Positions 1 through 14,188 of a stretch of 64,000 nt of DNA are shown piece by piece. Origin of the DNA: Tubulanus polymorphus (lineage: Eukaryota > Nemertea > Palaeonemertea > Tubulaniformes > Tubulanidae); assembly GCF_964204645.1 (NCBI RefSeq), contig NC_134026.1:26492650-26556649 (forward strand), given 5' to 3'. Position numbers and translations under genes: made by a program. Below the pieces are notes generated by a model. That model was given only the letters and a program-made list of their open reading frames with translations, had not been told where the DNA came from and did not search any database. Numbering within the stretch: position 1 is the first letter of the stretch; each line of letters opens with the position of its first letter.

Positions 1-3000
1 AAACAAGCCACGATATAACTGACATAAGAATGATGTCATATGAGGCTGTTATTTTCCGCTTCATTTCCACGGATATGACTACCAGAAGGTGGCAAACATG
101 ATATAAAACTTATCGAAAAAAATCCTTTCAAATTTAAATAGTTCGATGCGAGCGAACTCCCCCGACGATGAACCACTCGGGTCATAAGGAGTCAATCATT
201 GTATGGATATTATCAAGTCACTTAAATGATATTTGTATGCCATTTTTTGTCGGTTATCCTTTGAAATAAACTCTGAATGGGCAACGTTTTTACAAGATTA
301 ATGGTGACATTGAATAACGAGTCGTTACTCTAGTTGATACTGATACATTCCAAAAAGTGCAGCCTGAATTTTCCGATCTGATGGATGGCCATCTAGATAT
401 CGAGATAGATGCATACCGCGAACTTCCGAATGACAACTCGGCAAACATGAATAAATATATAGTGCGAGGGGAATATGACAACCATTTCCTAACTAGTAAA
501 TCATAATACTAATGGCGAACATGCGTCAGGTAATCTCGATTTCTAGAATGACAACTAATCGCGTAATATAGTCTTAAAACCTTTTACTCGAGAAAGCCGA
601 AGCCGGCTGATATATCGTAATTTCCACTGATTGATCATCATTGAATGGATTTATCAGTTGTAAAACTGAAGAAACCTCAAGCCACTGAAATCAACACTTG
701 ATTTCTGATTGATATCATCATCAAAATTCGCACGAAGCCCCGACACATGCACACATGTTGTTAAATCACGGCCATTAAACATACGTCGTCGGTCCTCATC
801 GTATCATACACATTCACTGACATTTTAATCCATCAAAATCTGCATTCAATAGATGATTTCTAGTCTCCGAAATGAATTTATACGACAGTATTGATACCGG
901 CTGTTGTATAGAGAACGTTCCCGATGACTACATCACAAGTCTCGTATATCCATCCAGAAAACAAACATATAGTTTTCGACAATTGCATAAATAGATGTAT
1001 TTCCATTATGCTGCGATGCAAACCTGCGACAATCTGATGCTTGTAATCTGTTAATCTATCTTTTTATGAATTGATACGTCATTTTTCATGAACAGTAGCG
1101 AAGTTTTTTTTGGAACAAATTAGTAATGATTCACCTATTCATCACGACTATACATGATAAGCTTTAGCAAACAGAAACCGCACATCATCATCAGTTTTGT
1201 GAGAAATAAAAGCAATCTTATAATGGGCTTTTTCCTGAGGGAGACCCAAGAAGAGAAGCCCGTAATGCGAAATCATAAGAATAATTGTCTTCGTTGTTCA
1301 TAAAAACCATAGCAGCAATATGGTTATCGCTCATCACTGGAAGATAAATGTTTATTTGTTTCACATCAACTTCGATTAGATTGAACTTTGATGAAGCATT
1401 CGAAATCTTTTCATTACTTGTAGCAGGGAAGTGTGAGGAAAAATTTCATATGAGTTCTTGTACCATTTGAGAAGATAGTTTATTCTCTATTTTTAGAAAT
1501 ATGCGCTGCAGCTCAAGGCAAAGTAAGAAAGTTATAGATTATAAAAAGGAGTGCCTCTAGCAATATTGGGAAAATGTTTAGACATTTGGCTTAAAGTCAG
1601 TCCTAATATTGTTCATATGTGTAAATAGCAGTCAACATTTCAATTTGCCAAATTGTAAATTATGAACTTTTAAAGTGGCATTTCTTACATATTCAAATTT
1701 TATTACACCCGAGAATAACCAAACCATTAGACTTATACAATTGCGTTTCTTATTAGTATACTTCATGACTTAATTGATAAGTCCTTTGAGAACTGGATTC
1801 TGAGCGAGACTATTACCAAAGCAATAGATCTATTTTGAAATTTTCGCTTGACGCTACTCCCTAAAACAAAACCAGGATTGAATTCTCACTCGGTAAATGC
1901 TTTTATGGCAGCCATCTAAAAAATCTAATCGAGGATACACATAAAAAAGAAAATTGATACGTAACATGGTAAGATTGTGAAAGAGTTGCAGTGTGACACA
2001 GTGACAATCTTAAATTAATTTACAATGAGGAGATGTTAAACGCTATCAACTCAGTATACCGCACATGACAAATTCTTTTCAGAATCGAAAGCACGACATT
2101 GCGATATATCACGAGAGAAACATCTTCGATAATCAGAAGATAATTCAAAAATTACCAGCAAAATAGCGCTATTAATGTGTCAAAAAATGAGGGATTATGA
2201 AGCAATGGGGAGAATTTTCATCTACCAGTACTAGCCTGGCAATTTTCTTAATATGCAGAATGAGCCAAAATAAAACGCTTACATCAAAGTAAAACCTTCG
2301 TTCAAGGGTTTCAGACACGATCTGCATGTAATGAAACCTACCATTATGTCTCTAGTTGATTTTGAAAATTCGCCGAAAGCTGCACATAATCATTCGCACA
2401 GTCGTAAAAATAAGATGTCTCACTTTCCTCCTGGCACGAAATATAATCAAATGACATTCGACATATTTCGACAAAATGAAATGTTTGTAGGATCTGATGG
2501 AGATACAGTTCAGGCGCTGCTAAGCTTACAGCGATCATTTCATAAATTTGAGTGTCGACAATCTCAACGAAGTATTTAAATCTATTTCCCAAGGGAGCTT
2601 CTTGAAGGAACCGGCGCTCATGAAAAGCTTTCACACTTAAAAAAACATCCGTAATCACACAGAAATCATGATCAAAAGAAGGCAATTGTTGCCAGAAGGG
2701 CCTCGTGAGAGCTGAATTCACTAGGCAATCTTGAAGAATACTCCATAGCACTTGAAGAAGAAAAACTGCCATTTAGACGAATGAAGGAAGCGAAAAATTC
2801 GAGCAGCGAATAACTGTATTAAAAACGACTTCAGTCATTTTGCGTGAAACAACTGATTCAATTCCCAATGAAATGTCAAGCTTTGTCAACCACAAATGGA
2901 ATAACACAAATCATTGGCAAGGGAACAGTGCTGTAGATTAGACCTTTGATTGGAGTAATTTATGGAGTTCAAAGATACAACGGAAGTGGGCAGAAAAGGC

Positions 3001-3053
3001 ATGTTAATGCAAATGAGAATGATCCAAGTCAATTGCACGGATGCAATTCTATG

Positions 3054-3293
3054 GCCGCGATCACACAAAGATGATTTGGCCTGGATTAGGCCTGAACCAA
3101 ATTTAGCCCGTGCCTAATAGATACATAACAATGCTCAAACAAAGCGAAGCGAGTCATTTCTGGAAGCAGTTGCAATCTACACGCAATGATTTGTCCCATG
3201 TGTTAAAATTTGGTCCGAACAGGCCCCATTTGGCATTTGTGTGAACAGTTGTGTGAACAGTTGTTGGGTCAAAATCGCTCGAGTCATTGCGGC
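3054..3293 (+). mobile_element. Inverted-repeat element (MITE-like), copy 1
   Basis: This 240-bp element begins GCCGCGATCACAC and ends with a degenerate inverted copy (GTCATTGCGGC). Its interior shares with the copy at 56391-56683 the segments CAATGCTCAAACAAAGC, a GCCTAAT motif and GTGTGAACAGTTGTT. It is non-coding. It carries a small internal tandem duplication of the 12-mer GTGTGAACAGTT at 3239-3262. The 3' terminal repeat has drifted, suggesting an old insertion. Confidence 0.7.
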
Positions 3294-3609
3294 TTATCTA
3301 ACCATGTAGGTTTTGATGAATTCTGAAGATTATGACGATAGAATCTCAACATGAAAATCATGGGAGAATTAATGATTGAGTAATCAAAATCTCAATAGAA
3401 TACAATGAAGATGATCATGTAATAAAGGATGAGGAGAAACTTTTCCTGAGCTAAATAAACCCCTAACCAAGCCAAAGATACGTTCAATACTGAATCAAAT
3501 CACAATTCTGATCATTGTCTGATTATTGATTCATATGGATGGCAAACTCAGTTTGTAATCTTATTGTTGATATTTATTGGCAACCCTTCAGAGATTTATC
3601 GACATATAT

Positions 3610-3950
3610 GTGGAATACAATCAGCAACCAGCAAAAGCAGAGTGTCGGTTATGAGAAGGCTTCATCAAAACCTTGAACCTAAGATGAAAAGCACAATTGG
3701 AAACTGAAATACAGATGATAGTAGAAGCAGGTATCGTTGAATTGAAAAATTCAGCTACATAGATGCACGGCTAGTAAAAACGATTTCTCAACATGCCGAT
3801 GGGATCTAACAGAGCAATTTTTGCAAGATTCAGGATAATTGCCTTTTTTCCATGTAGGCCTAAGCTGTAATTGGGTTTAATGTCAATGCCAAAATGCCGG
3901 ATGACCAAATCTGGATGGATCAGCTTAATTTACGGAATGAAGGAACTGCC
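3610..3950 (+). pseudogene. Decayed Ty3/gypsy-type reverse transcriptase remnant
   Basis: In one frame from 3610 the translation gives VEYNQQPAKAECRL. After two stops, at 3697 in the same frame, it gives LETEIQMIVEAGIVELKNSA. These resemble the two conserved blocks that precede the Ty3/gypsy RT catalytic core (the QRPYR-like segment, then the E-x-GII-x-S-x-S segment), with about the right spacing. Farther on, near 3871, FNVNAKMPDDQIWMDQLN is reminiscent of the next RT block. There are several stops and at least one frame change, so the copy is dead. The match is from memory of the family and is moderate. Confidence 0.4.
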
Positions 3951-6900
3951 CTTATCCTCCGTGGTGTATCTGGTCATCCATCAATAGGATGGACAACAAT
4001 GTCAGTGAAATCGGAGATTGGCCTTCCTCTATTACGTTGCTATCAACAATCCTGTCACAAGTGATAGGAAGTCAAGTAAACATGTCAATTATATCCATTA
4101 ATCAAATTCAGTCAAGCTACAGGTATTGCATATGTCACGGATGTAGGTAGAAAAAATATAATTGACGATCATCATTTGTCTAAATTGTAGATTAGAAAGT
4201 GAGGGGCAGAACTGTTATAGGGAATCCATTCACAACTCTTTTTTACACTAAGCGCATACTGCAAAAGGTGATTTCCATCCATGAAAACTTTGACAAGGCA
4301 CGACGCTGTGATGCGTACACCATTCATACGTCAGTCAGCTTACCAATGAGCTTATCTGTAGATTACAGTGAGTGTCACAGTTGAGTGACACTATTACGAC
4401 AAAAGCGGAGGCAACGTTAGGCATATCTCCTACCACATTTGAAATTCAAATGACACTCCATCTGATGCTACAAAAACTACTACAAAATCTACCCTGTGAC
4501 CTTTTTTAATATGTACGGTACTTGAATCTGTAGTAAATTATAAAGTACAATTTATTTTCCAATTAAAACCGAAAATCTGGCAGGACCGATATCATTACAT
4601 ATGTTATTGATAGAATTAATAACAAGCAATCGCAGAGGAACTTCACAAATTGCGTGACTTCAGGAGACTTCATTCATTACGCCAGTGCGTGCATAGTTCG
4701 CTCAATTAGGATGGTATATGATAGTGCTATTTTTCATTCCCTTCCAGCTCATTAGTGAATGCATGGTGTCCAGCTATTTCATATGGCTAACCAAGCCTTC
4801 CCTGACAATGACATAAGTGAACTCTGCTTTTAAGTTCCAAGGGCATTCTCAAGAATTTCTACAGGCACATTTGTCAGCAAGTCTGATAACGAAACAATTT
4901 CAAATGGAAAATTTCCTAAAATTAAACAAACAAAAAAAATTTGGATTTTTTAATTTCATAATTACGAAGAATGCTGAAATACTTCAAAGACCACCATAAC
5001 AAATTTCTTTAATATAACCCCAGTATGTTCAGGCTACAATTCCTCTGCACTCATTCACATTTTGACAATATGAGCTGGCTTAGCGTTACAAAATCTTGCA
5101 GCGCAGACATGTTAGATATTCAAACATTGCTGCTTCGAGAATATCAATGAGGAGGATTACAGTCTAAGAAAATGAGTTTAATAAAATCCCTGATTGGATG
5201 ATGTAGTAAAAAATAGCCTTGGCCTTTATACAGATGACACTTATCTGGAAAGTCAATAATGTGTTGAGATTGAAATTGAAAGTTGAAGCGAGTAATTTAT
5301 TCATTGCCTAAGTGAATGGTTTACACAAGATTGTGTCATGGGTCACAAAATTTCAAGCACTGCAATGTTTGTCTTACATTACTTAAGACGAGCGAGATCT
5401 AGAATCGACACAACCACCTTCAGATATGGTAACTACATTCAAAAACTATGGAATAAGGACTGCTCAAATAATCACAACTCATATTCGAAACATGTTTTCG
5501 TGTTTTTTGATCAATGTATAGACATGATTGTCTTGAAGATGAAAACCAGAACAATCAAGTCAACCCTACAAGATAGTACAAATGTTGATGCATTTCGAAT
5601 AAGCAAATTTCACATTTTCCGCAAATTAGGCAGTCTGCACCATGGATGAAAAACATTATCGTATCTTTTTGAAGCAGGTTTTTCTCAACGGCCCACTAAC
5701 CAAGATTTTTTGGCAATTTAAGGTCATTGGCTCGTAGAACATTAGTTATTCTGATGGAAATGCAGCAATTTCTATGCCACAAGTTGAATGCATAAACCAA
5801 AAAAATGTGCACTATAAATGGAAAGATATAACGCTTAGAAAAACCTGCTGAAGAATAATAAAACTATCCATTATACCATCACCTCTCTACGCATACTGCT
5901 ATAGATGGTAAGTGACCAGTTCACTATTTATCAGATTCAAATATGAGATTTTTCATATACTGTGCACATCAAAGATTGGAATAATTAAAATAAACACAAT
6001 CAGTCTGTTGGCTACAGATCAGATGAACACAGTTATTGACAGAGGCGTGGGTAAGCAGATAATAAAAAATGAAAATCTGACAGGTGAACACACAATTATC
6101 ACGTTTCTAGAAGAGATTACAGCCAATGCCATTAATAATATTTCATTTCTGTATCGGTAATTGACCTGGAATGTCTGGCATATGCCACAATTATGAGGTT
6201 TTTGCGTGAATAAACAGCATGAATATCAGAAGAATAATACAAATTGTACAAAATGAAATAACGGTATTGTTTTGTCACCACAGGGCGATGAATTCCGATA
6301 AGTCATTTCATAAAATTGGTATTCATTTGTCACCATTCTCAGCCGATGCTTTTAAAAGGTATGCACTCGGAACGCCACTTGTTCGACGTTCATTGCGCTG
6401 ACCTTAAGCAAATACAGTCGGAAATAGCGACGGAAGAAGCATTTTCTTCCCTGATGGTTTTGTCCGCACTATCTTTGATTAAGTTATTGGAAATCAAGGC
6501 ATTCCGCAAGCACACAGTTAATTGACCAATTGGTGGAAACTGAACAAACTAATGCAATGAATGGCGGACAATAAAATAATATTCGTGAGGAGTACTGAGC
6601 TAAATGTGTTTCACTAGTGTTGTAGATGTATACAGTGTCCTTGAATACTAACCACTTTAACACTTGCGCATCATTTTACACTAACTCATATAAAAGGTTG
6701 GATTCATTTAAGCAGGACGTTCTTCCCACTCATACCAATAAGTGAATGAAGATAAGGAACAATCTCTAATTAAGAGTTTAGATTGATTGCGTGTCTTCGT
6801 CAAAGTACTGCTACAGTTATCCAACAAGCGTTCCTGGAGAAGACAATGACAGGCATGTGTTGAATTTAATTTTTCTTCACAGACACTTTGTCTGAGTAGT

Positions 6901-9900
6901 GAATTTTTACATAAAATTAAGCGAAAGATGAAAATTTTATGCATAAAATCTTTGTCGCCCAACTTAACGCTTTACTTGTCGATGCGATGATCTAATCGAA
7001 AAATCTATAGAAGTATCTCGCGAAATCTTATAGCGTTATCATTTCCATCGTCATGCTTCGACGATATAAGTATGTATGAGCTGGTTTTAATATGGAGCAT
7101 TTACCCGAAGAACATCACGCAGATCAATATAATATGGGCGCTTATTGCGAAAATGAGACTTGTACAAAATCTACTGAATAAATAGCCAGGGTTGAGCTGT
7201 ATAGAGCCAGCGGCGAGGATTGACAGGTAGTAAGTGATATGATGATGCCGGCTATGATGCAACTCAATAATCTCTGGTCAGATACGCATATATCCTCTGA
7301 TAAAATCAATGAAATTTGCAATGCACACATTCATAAGGCCGAGCGTAAGAATCAAGAAGTGGAAAATTCATCGGGAGCTATAATCAACGATTGAATCTTA
7401 ATTACATTTGACATTTCGTTTTTTTTCACTATTCACGCAATTCTCTTCAACGGAATCTTGTCAACCAGCGGGATAAAATCTTGCGACAGCGATCAATGGT
7501 GAAACCTGAGACAGGTTGTCGGATTATCAGCCAAACAATCAACACAAGCCTTAATGGCTCTGTCAGAGTCCGGGGCAAGTTCAGAAGAAAACATCTCAAG
7601 CTGACAATGGTAAATATCCCCTGTGACCATTAACACTGGTGAAATTGTTCCTTCAGTAACAGCTGTCATGGCATCACAGACATTTCAAGCTTAACTTTCA
7701 TTGTTCACAATATATATTGATCAAATTCTCAACTTTTTAATCGCTAAATTCATTATTGTGATGTGGAGCACTATTTGCAAACAACGAGGAAGTATCTGAA
7801 GGGATGCAACAGATGGAATAAACATCAAGTCAAAATGTCTCTAAATATTTGAAACCCGAGACAATTGTTTGAGATACCTGATTACACTAATTGGTTGTAT
7901 AGAATTTAAGATGCCTTCCTCAGAATTACGAGCGATATTCCAAGTTCTCTCACACAACAAACTTATTGGAACTATAGATGATTAATTTCTCCTCGATGAT
8001 GCGTAGGAGCAAAAAACACTGGAATCATAGAAAATAAACAGCGACTGTCACACGTCAGTATGAATATATCGACTGGAGACATGGCAAATGAAACCGTACA
8101 CATGATTTACTTTCATTGTCCAATATATAGCAGTTAATAATATCACTGACATCATCATCTCAACAGTCAATCATATCTTCATATCACTGGTTATTTGACT
8201 AATAAAAAAAGCCATATTCAATATTCCACCCACTGGTACATGATTACAATGGGATACAGAGTGATCATAGAACGCAGTGGTCAGTTATACGCTATCCTAT
8301 AAAATGACTGACAACATACCATGGTAAACATCAGTGAAGATATTATTTATTGCACCGAGATCATCATCAATCATTCACCATTCAGTTAAGAAATGCATCC
8401 ATCAGATTTTAGCAATGAATTCATGAAATATAGAGAAAGGAGACGCGGAAATGGATAAGAGTCTGCAACGAGAATTTGACGTGTCCGAATAAACATATTC
8501 ACTTCATCAAGAGGGATTAAAAGTGCCACAGGTTCATGACTGTGAAAATACAGAACATACAGAAATAAGACTGGCAAAAAACTTTGTATCATTTGTCTTC
8601 TGTGAAACCAACATTTTGGGAACATTCACTTTCATGTGAGGCGTGCGAAGCAATCAAACATCGTATTACAAAAGTGGTGTATACATCATTATAGCTACAC
8701 TCATTAGAACGCCTGTTTGATTGATGTGGTTTGTAAAAGTCATTTGATTGTCATCAGGTTGCACAGGTGCTTCTGCGAGGCAGCAAAAATCAAGATTGAT
8801 TGAGAAGTACCGATTCGAATGTCCCCTTCTACAAGACATAAACCTGTGAGAAAATGACGCGTGTACTTCAGCCCGGAAATGAATCAATGGGTTTTCTGAT
8901 CGAGTAACTCAACAGACAAGAAGCCCAAGGGGTATGCATATACAGAACAAAACAACCACTAAAGCGTCCTTAAAATCAGCATGGCAGTGCTTATCTCTGA
9001 ATTGTTTGTTACGTGTAGGTTATTATTTTGCCTGTTAAATGAGCAAAGACATTGAAGGATTTTTTATCCATTAACGAGGCTCTTTGTGCCAAATTGTCTC
9101 ATTTGCACTTCGGGTCTTAGAAGAATCGTTCAAACAACCATTTTCCAAATTCAATATTCATACGATAGGATTGATTGCACGTGATCATGTTTACCAAACG
9201 ATCGGGCAGCCATCAATATGTGATAAAACAGTGCTGAAACTCCCATCAACTTACAACTTATTTTGAATGGTTTCTCGTGACAACGTTGTTTTTAGGTAAT
9301 AACAATCAACAAGCCGAATTGGCCAACTGTTTATCTGGCAATTTGGTAAAGTAACAATTTTGGCCTTGACTCGGTGCAACTGGAAAAATTTACCTGAACG
9401 GAGGAAATTGCGGGATGTCAAACGATGAAATATCAGACCTGACAACCTCATTCCATCCAAGAAAACTGTGCTTGGAATGTATTCGGCTGATGTTATCTAT
9501 TTGTAGCCAAGACCTTTCTAACAATAGGTGTTTCAAAAAATAACAATATACCCTTACCGACAAATATTTCCATTCGAAAAGCTGCCTGAGATTTCAGGTT
9601 TCAACGTATCACACTCTACACGCTTTTTAAGTTGTAGGACATTGTTACGTAGGGGTATCAACTCAACTGTAAGCTTAGACGGTATTCAGGAATCACAATG
9701 TCTAAATCGAGGGAATTACACAGTATCTCAGATATGGATTTTAAGAAGGCTTAAATGGAAACAAAAGTGAAAGGGCACTGCCTTTCAAAATGAGCAAAGC
9801 TACATCTTTGAAGCAGCTGAAAAAAAAATAAGATGTTTTGAGTCGGTGGCCGAGACATTCAGACCTTAAGAGACTATCAATAATGCCTTTGAGTGACTAA

Positions 9901-11977
9901 GCAACGTAGTGGTACATCGCCCAGCAACCTGCTAAAAATTAATCACGAGCAATCAGTTGATTAGCGCAAACAACGTGGTCGATGATCGATGGTCACCAGA
10001 ATATACACAATCAACACTATGTGACGTGAAATGCCAATAATGCCACTAGCCCCCAACCTGAGACACTACCATTTATCACAAAGCAACAACAAGCAAAAGC
10101 CGACATTCTCAATCATCAGTACCTCCCTGAAAATAGTCAAATTTAGAAAAAAATGTACGCAAGATTGCACGGATATCGATCACCCCCTCTAAACATAGAT
10201 GCTATTAACCAGACTAGAGGAGGACATGCCTCTGGCATCTACTTAATCAGAACACTTTTACGACAAAAAACCATGAATGATAGCATCAGCACACTGACAA
10301 ACCGACACATTACACTCGAACAGCTTTACTTTAGAATCTTATTTCCCATTCTGGGCCAAAAATCCTTAACCAACGAACAAATGAATATATAATCTCAAGC
10401 AGCAGATGAATGAATATTTGGAAGCAAAATGAGGAATTCATTTCAAAGTGAAAATAATGCTGTGGTCGCTGCAGCTATTAAGATGCGGTGATGGTATGAA
10501 GTCATCTGAGGGCATGAAATCTATCACTCCCACAAGACACATCCATTAAACATGCTGACACACTCTGTATGCCGGTATCAATAAAAAATTTCAATAACCT
10601 TCAAGGTGGAGGTCCATGAACCCAAACAGTTTGATTTCGACAAACAAGCAAAGCATAAACTAAACGAAAATAATGGCAGCTATTGTGATATTCTTAATTG
10701 TTGTTATGGGGAAAATTTTCTCTTTGACAAAATTCTAATGGCAGGACGGAGTGCTATTTTTGGACAACTGGGAAAAGGCATCAGATTCCTGCAAACAAGG
10801 ATGACAGTCTGAAGTGAGTTCAATTCCATGCATGAACTTGTTTTTGAAAAATTATGTATGAAAACATCTCGACACCCATAACAAATATCCCACACATCAC
10901 CCTAAGTTCTAATGGCAACTGAACAATTCATTATTCGCAGAATATTGATTTAAAGCGATATTAATCTGGTTTTAAACTACGAGTCACGACAAGTCAGATG
11001 TCAAACCATGAAAGGGGTGATGTTTAATTCATTTCTTACCGGTCTTAGCTTATTAAGACAAGAATTGAAATGGGTAAAACATAATAATTCATTTTACAAT
11101 TCACATTTCCGCAAAAGATATCTTCCCTTTTATTTTTGGGGTTGGTTCTTTGATTAAATGAATGAGTACCAATAATTTCATTCTCAGAGCCCTGGCCGCG
11201 ACTTCAGAGCCATCTATCCACCAACATCGCGTTTAATCTAACATAAGTGATTATTACCCGATCAGAGAATTGCATTGAAAAGGACAATGAATATTGTTAT
11301 TCATAACTGGCCAGTTAACAACAAATAACTACTGGTAGTTTGTTATGTCACACAAGGCTGCCATTCTGGGCAGCTAGCTTTCACAGTTTGGATTTGGTGT
11401 TTAAAAGAGAACAGCACAGTAAGGATTACGCAATAAACATGGATTATTCAAACATCTGAAGTATATGAAAAGTAAGTAAAACTATGATTATTTTCTAGTC
11501 ATTTCCATTAATCTAAGGAGACTCGAGATTTTAGGAATAGTTTTATTTTGTAAATAATTAGGGTCTAAAAGAGTAGTAATATTAGGCAGGTCCGACTAAT
11601 GTCTTAGGTAGTAAAAATGAAATATTTAGATAACAAGAATCTAGACTCAAATTTTAAACCATAACTGCGACAACTGCAACTGTCTGGTGCAAGAGGACCT
11701 GTTTCTGTATATAGCAACATCCCCGTGAATACATATCTTCTGGTCATCAGTTGAAACAATGAAACTTTTGTATATGAGACAATAAGTTGCTAGGTTCTTA
11801 TTATCATACATTCTCGGTCCTCTTTTGTTCCTCGTATCTATAGCGTTTGTATAGAAACATGAATTCTGTATACAAAATAGATAAAATATTCATACATCAA
11901 TACTAAGTTCATCGACGACAATATTATGTATTGCAGGCAGCGGACAGTTTAATACATCCTACGAACTGTTCTCATTG

Positions 11978-11986
11978 TATATATAA
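11978..11986 (+). promoter_or_regulatory. Candidate TATA box for the 12080 GPCR gene
   Basis: TATATATAA lies 94 bp upstream of the ATG at 12080, a plausible distance for a start site near 12010. An alternative reading is that TTGCAG at 11931-11936 is the acceptor of a 5' UTR exon starting at 11937, in which case the real promoter lies farther left. TA runs are common in this DNA. Confidence 0.25.
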
Positions 11987-12079
11987 TAGTTCAGCACTCA
12001 ACAATCCAATATAACGGACTAGAAAATGACTTACTATCGCATTAAATTTAACAAAATGAGGTGAATTTATGGAACAATC

Positions 12080-14169
12080 ATGACAGAAAATCTATTGCTG
12101 GCTAGCAGTAGCGCTGCAATAGTTTTGGCAGTTCTACAAATAATCTTCTATATTTGGATGTTGATCAGCAATTTCCTGACATGGATTACACTACGAACTC
12201 TAAGAAAACAACATTATGGGCCCAGGAATATACTCTTAGGAATGGTAGTATGTAATCTACTATCCGCCACAGTCACAGTTGCGCTCTCGATACTTAAAGA
12301 TGCTACACAAGACTGGGAATTAGGCGACTTGTTGTGCAGTGTGTGGATTGGTTTGGACTTTTTTCAGCGGATGTTCTATGGTGTAGCCTTGTTGGCAATT
12401 ATGGTCAGCAAATTCATACAAAGCAAGCGAAGTTTGATGACTATGACAAGTAAATCATGGTGGCCGTATGTAGAGACTTTATCACCTTGGCTCGTAACAT
12501 TGATAGTAACTGTTATCTGTGTAGCGGCAATCGGTGATCATTTTTATATCAGCATAAAAGCGGATACGTATACAACACTAAAACAATGTAATTGGTTGAA
12601 TACAGGTACAGCAGTCCTAGTAGATCTTCTCGTATCATATCTAATATATTTCATTCCAACATTGGTTATGTACAGCATTCTGTTCACAAGTACATCAGTT
12701 ATACATGTACGAGATGATTTAAGATATCCGACGGATGAAGAACTGTTAGACGAGAATCGGCCACAAAGTCAAGACAGCTGTTACGGTAGCGAGATCAATA
12801 CGTCGCCTAATTCTAAAAAAGGGTCAGCAAAAAGTAACCGCACAAGGGTTTCATCAGGGGCTGCATCACGCTCCTCATCATATCGTTATCAAACGCCCGC
12901 GCCAGACAAGCCGCCGCTACCGAGCAATGAAATCATCGATCAACTTCGACCAGTTTCTGGGAAAAAAAATCGTCTGCCGAAATTGGAACAAGAATGGCCG
13001 ACGATTAACAGTTTCGCTTACAATAATCTATCGCAACAAAATATGACACAAGCGAGACCAGTAACAGCCCGTCTTCAGAATAGACTAATCATAGCTGAAT
13101 CTGACGAAAACATCGACACAATCGTAGCAAAACATGGGCAATCAAGCAACGGAGTTGTACAAAATATAAAAGTGAATAACTTCGTGCGACAGAAGTTAAA
13201 AGCAGTTAATTCTGTGGTGGGAATATGCGTAGCCCCTCGTCCGCATACCCGTCAATCCACGTTAAAAACAATCATAGATTCTGATCGGGAAGACGAAGAA
13301 AGCGAGACGGTCTTGGATACCCCGCCGAGTAGAGAAGGAAACCGATCCGAAAGTCGCGCTATCAGTCGAACATCAAGCCGAAACCAAATAGTGACAACAC
13401 CTCGTGAAGACAGACTGTCGCCTCGGCCTGTAATAACACCACCACAAAACAGAAATCAGAGTAAGCATCATTAGGCTTTAAAAAAATCATACCTTGTTTC
13501 TCATAATCAGCCAGGCCATGTTATTAACTAAAATAAAATTTGTGATCAGTTCATTTCTATAACTGCCGGGTCTATTATGATTAGCTTGATCATGATTTAA
13601 AAAAAAGTAATGTACAGGGTAGATAGACGACCGGCTGGGTCAACTTTTAAGCCCAACCGAAATGGCGGTTGGCCAGTTCAACTTGAGAATGAGAAACAAG
13701 GCATCAATTTTTTAAGCCTTTCATCTTTTTTGTCATTTCCAAATGATTTTTTTCTGATACACTAAAAACGAATATTTCATATGTAATTGTTTCAGTCGCG
13801 ACACCGCTTGGAGAACCTATGGAAAATGCAGATGAAACCCTGGAGAATTACTGTTATATCGAAAGAGAAACAACTATACTGGATATGAATAAACCAGATT
13901 TTAGTGCGGAGTGTGATCATCACACATTCATGAAACGTGCCGGGATATTGTTGCTGATTTTCTATCTCGCACATCTACCACGTTTGATTGCAAATATTGC
14001 TATTGCAACATGTGATTCATGTCAAATAACTGTGACTGCTTATTCAGCCGTACATTGGATTCAGTACCTCAACCTTGCACTAAATCCACTATTTTTTCTG
14101 TTAAAGTTTGCGGATTTTAAAAGGAAACTCATTAATGTGCTAAAATGTAAACTATCCGATTCAAAATGA
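12080..14169 (+). CDS. Aminergic-like class A GPCR with very long third loop
   Basis: Coding exons are 12080-13460 and 13796-14169 (phase 1 intron, GTAAGC donor, TTTCAG acceptor), giving 584 residues. Seven membrane segments are visible: N31 (1.50), C86 (3.25) paired with C170 in loop 2, W137 (4.50), P193 (5.50), F516 and P522 in TM6, and N557-P558 in TM7. D93 sits exactly seven residues after C86, the amine-binding 3.32 position. TM7 reads WIQYLN, matching the W-x-G-Y-x-N aminergic signature apart from the glycine. Departures: the 2.50 aspartate is N59, DRY is replaced by SKF (110-112), the TM6 CW pair is AH, and NPxxY ends in F. The third intracellular loop is about 300 residues, Ser/Thr-rich and probably disordered. 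The ATG has A at -3. The ligand is unknown. The gene runs antisense to INPP5F and may lie inside one of its introns. Confidence 0.88.
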
Positions 14170-14171
14170 AC

Positions 14172-14188
14172 AATAAACCTGTAATAAA
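14172..14188 (+). terminator. Polyadenylation signals, GPCR at 12080
   Basis: AATAAA occurs at 14172-14177, three bases after the stop codon, and again at 14183-14188. This would give a 3' UTR of only a few tens of bases. A third AATAAA lies at about 14355. The transcript would end just before the last visible INPP5F exon on the other strand. Confidence 0.45.

Larger units (their letters stand above)
1..12079. other. No recognisable gene; probable intron or intergenic DNA
   Basis: Open frames here are short, overlap each other on both strands and lack paired splice signals. The exceptions listed separately are an inverted-repeat element at 3054-3293 and a decayed retroelement near 3610-3950. 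The longest frame (2344-2772, minus, 142 codons) has no family I can name. INPP5F on the minus strand ends in mid-gene at 14397 with a clean donor, so all or part of this stretch may be one of its introns. I searched by eye for the expected downstream SAC motifs (CMDCLDRTN, QYAGT, FDFHEHC) on the minus strand and did not find them. Confidence 0.55.

Noticed and set aside
2344-2772. 142-codon minus-strand frame, possibly a gene
   Set aside because: The longest frame in the left desert. I considered a faint DENN-like look around HERRFLQEAPLGNRF, but could not support it; no splice partners found.
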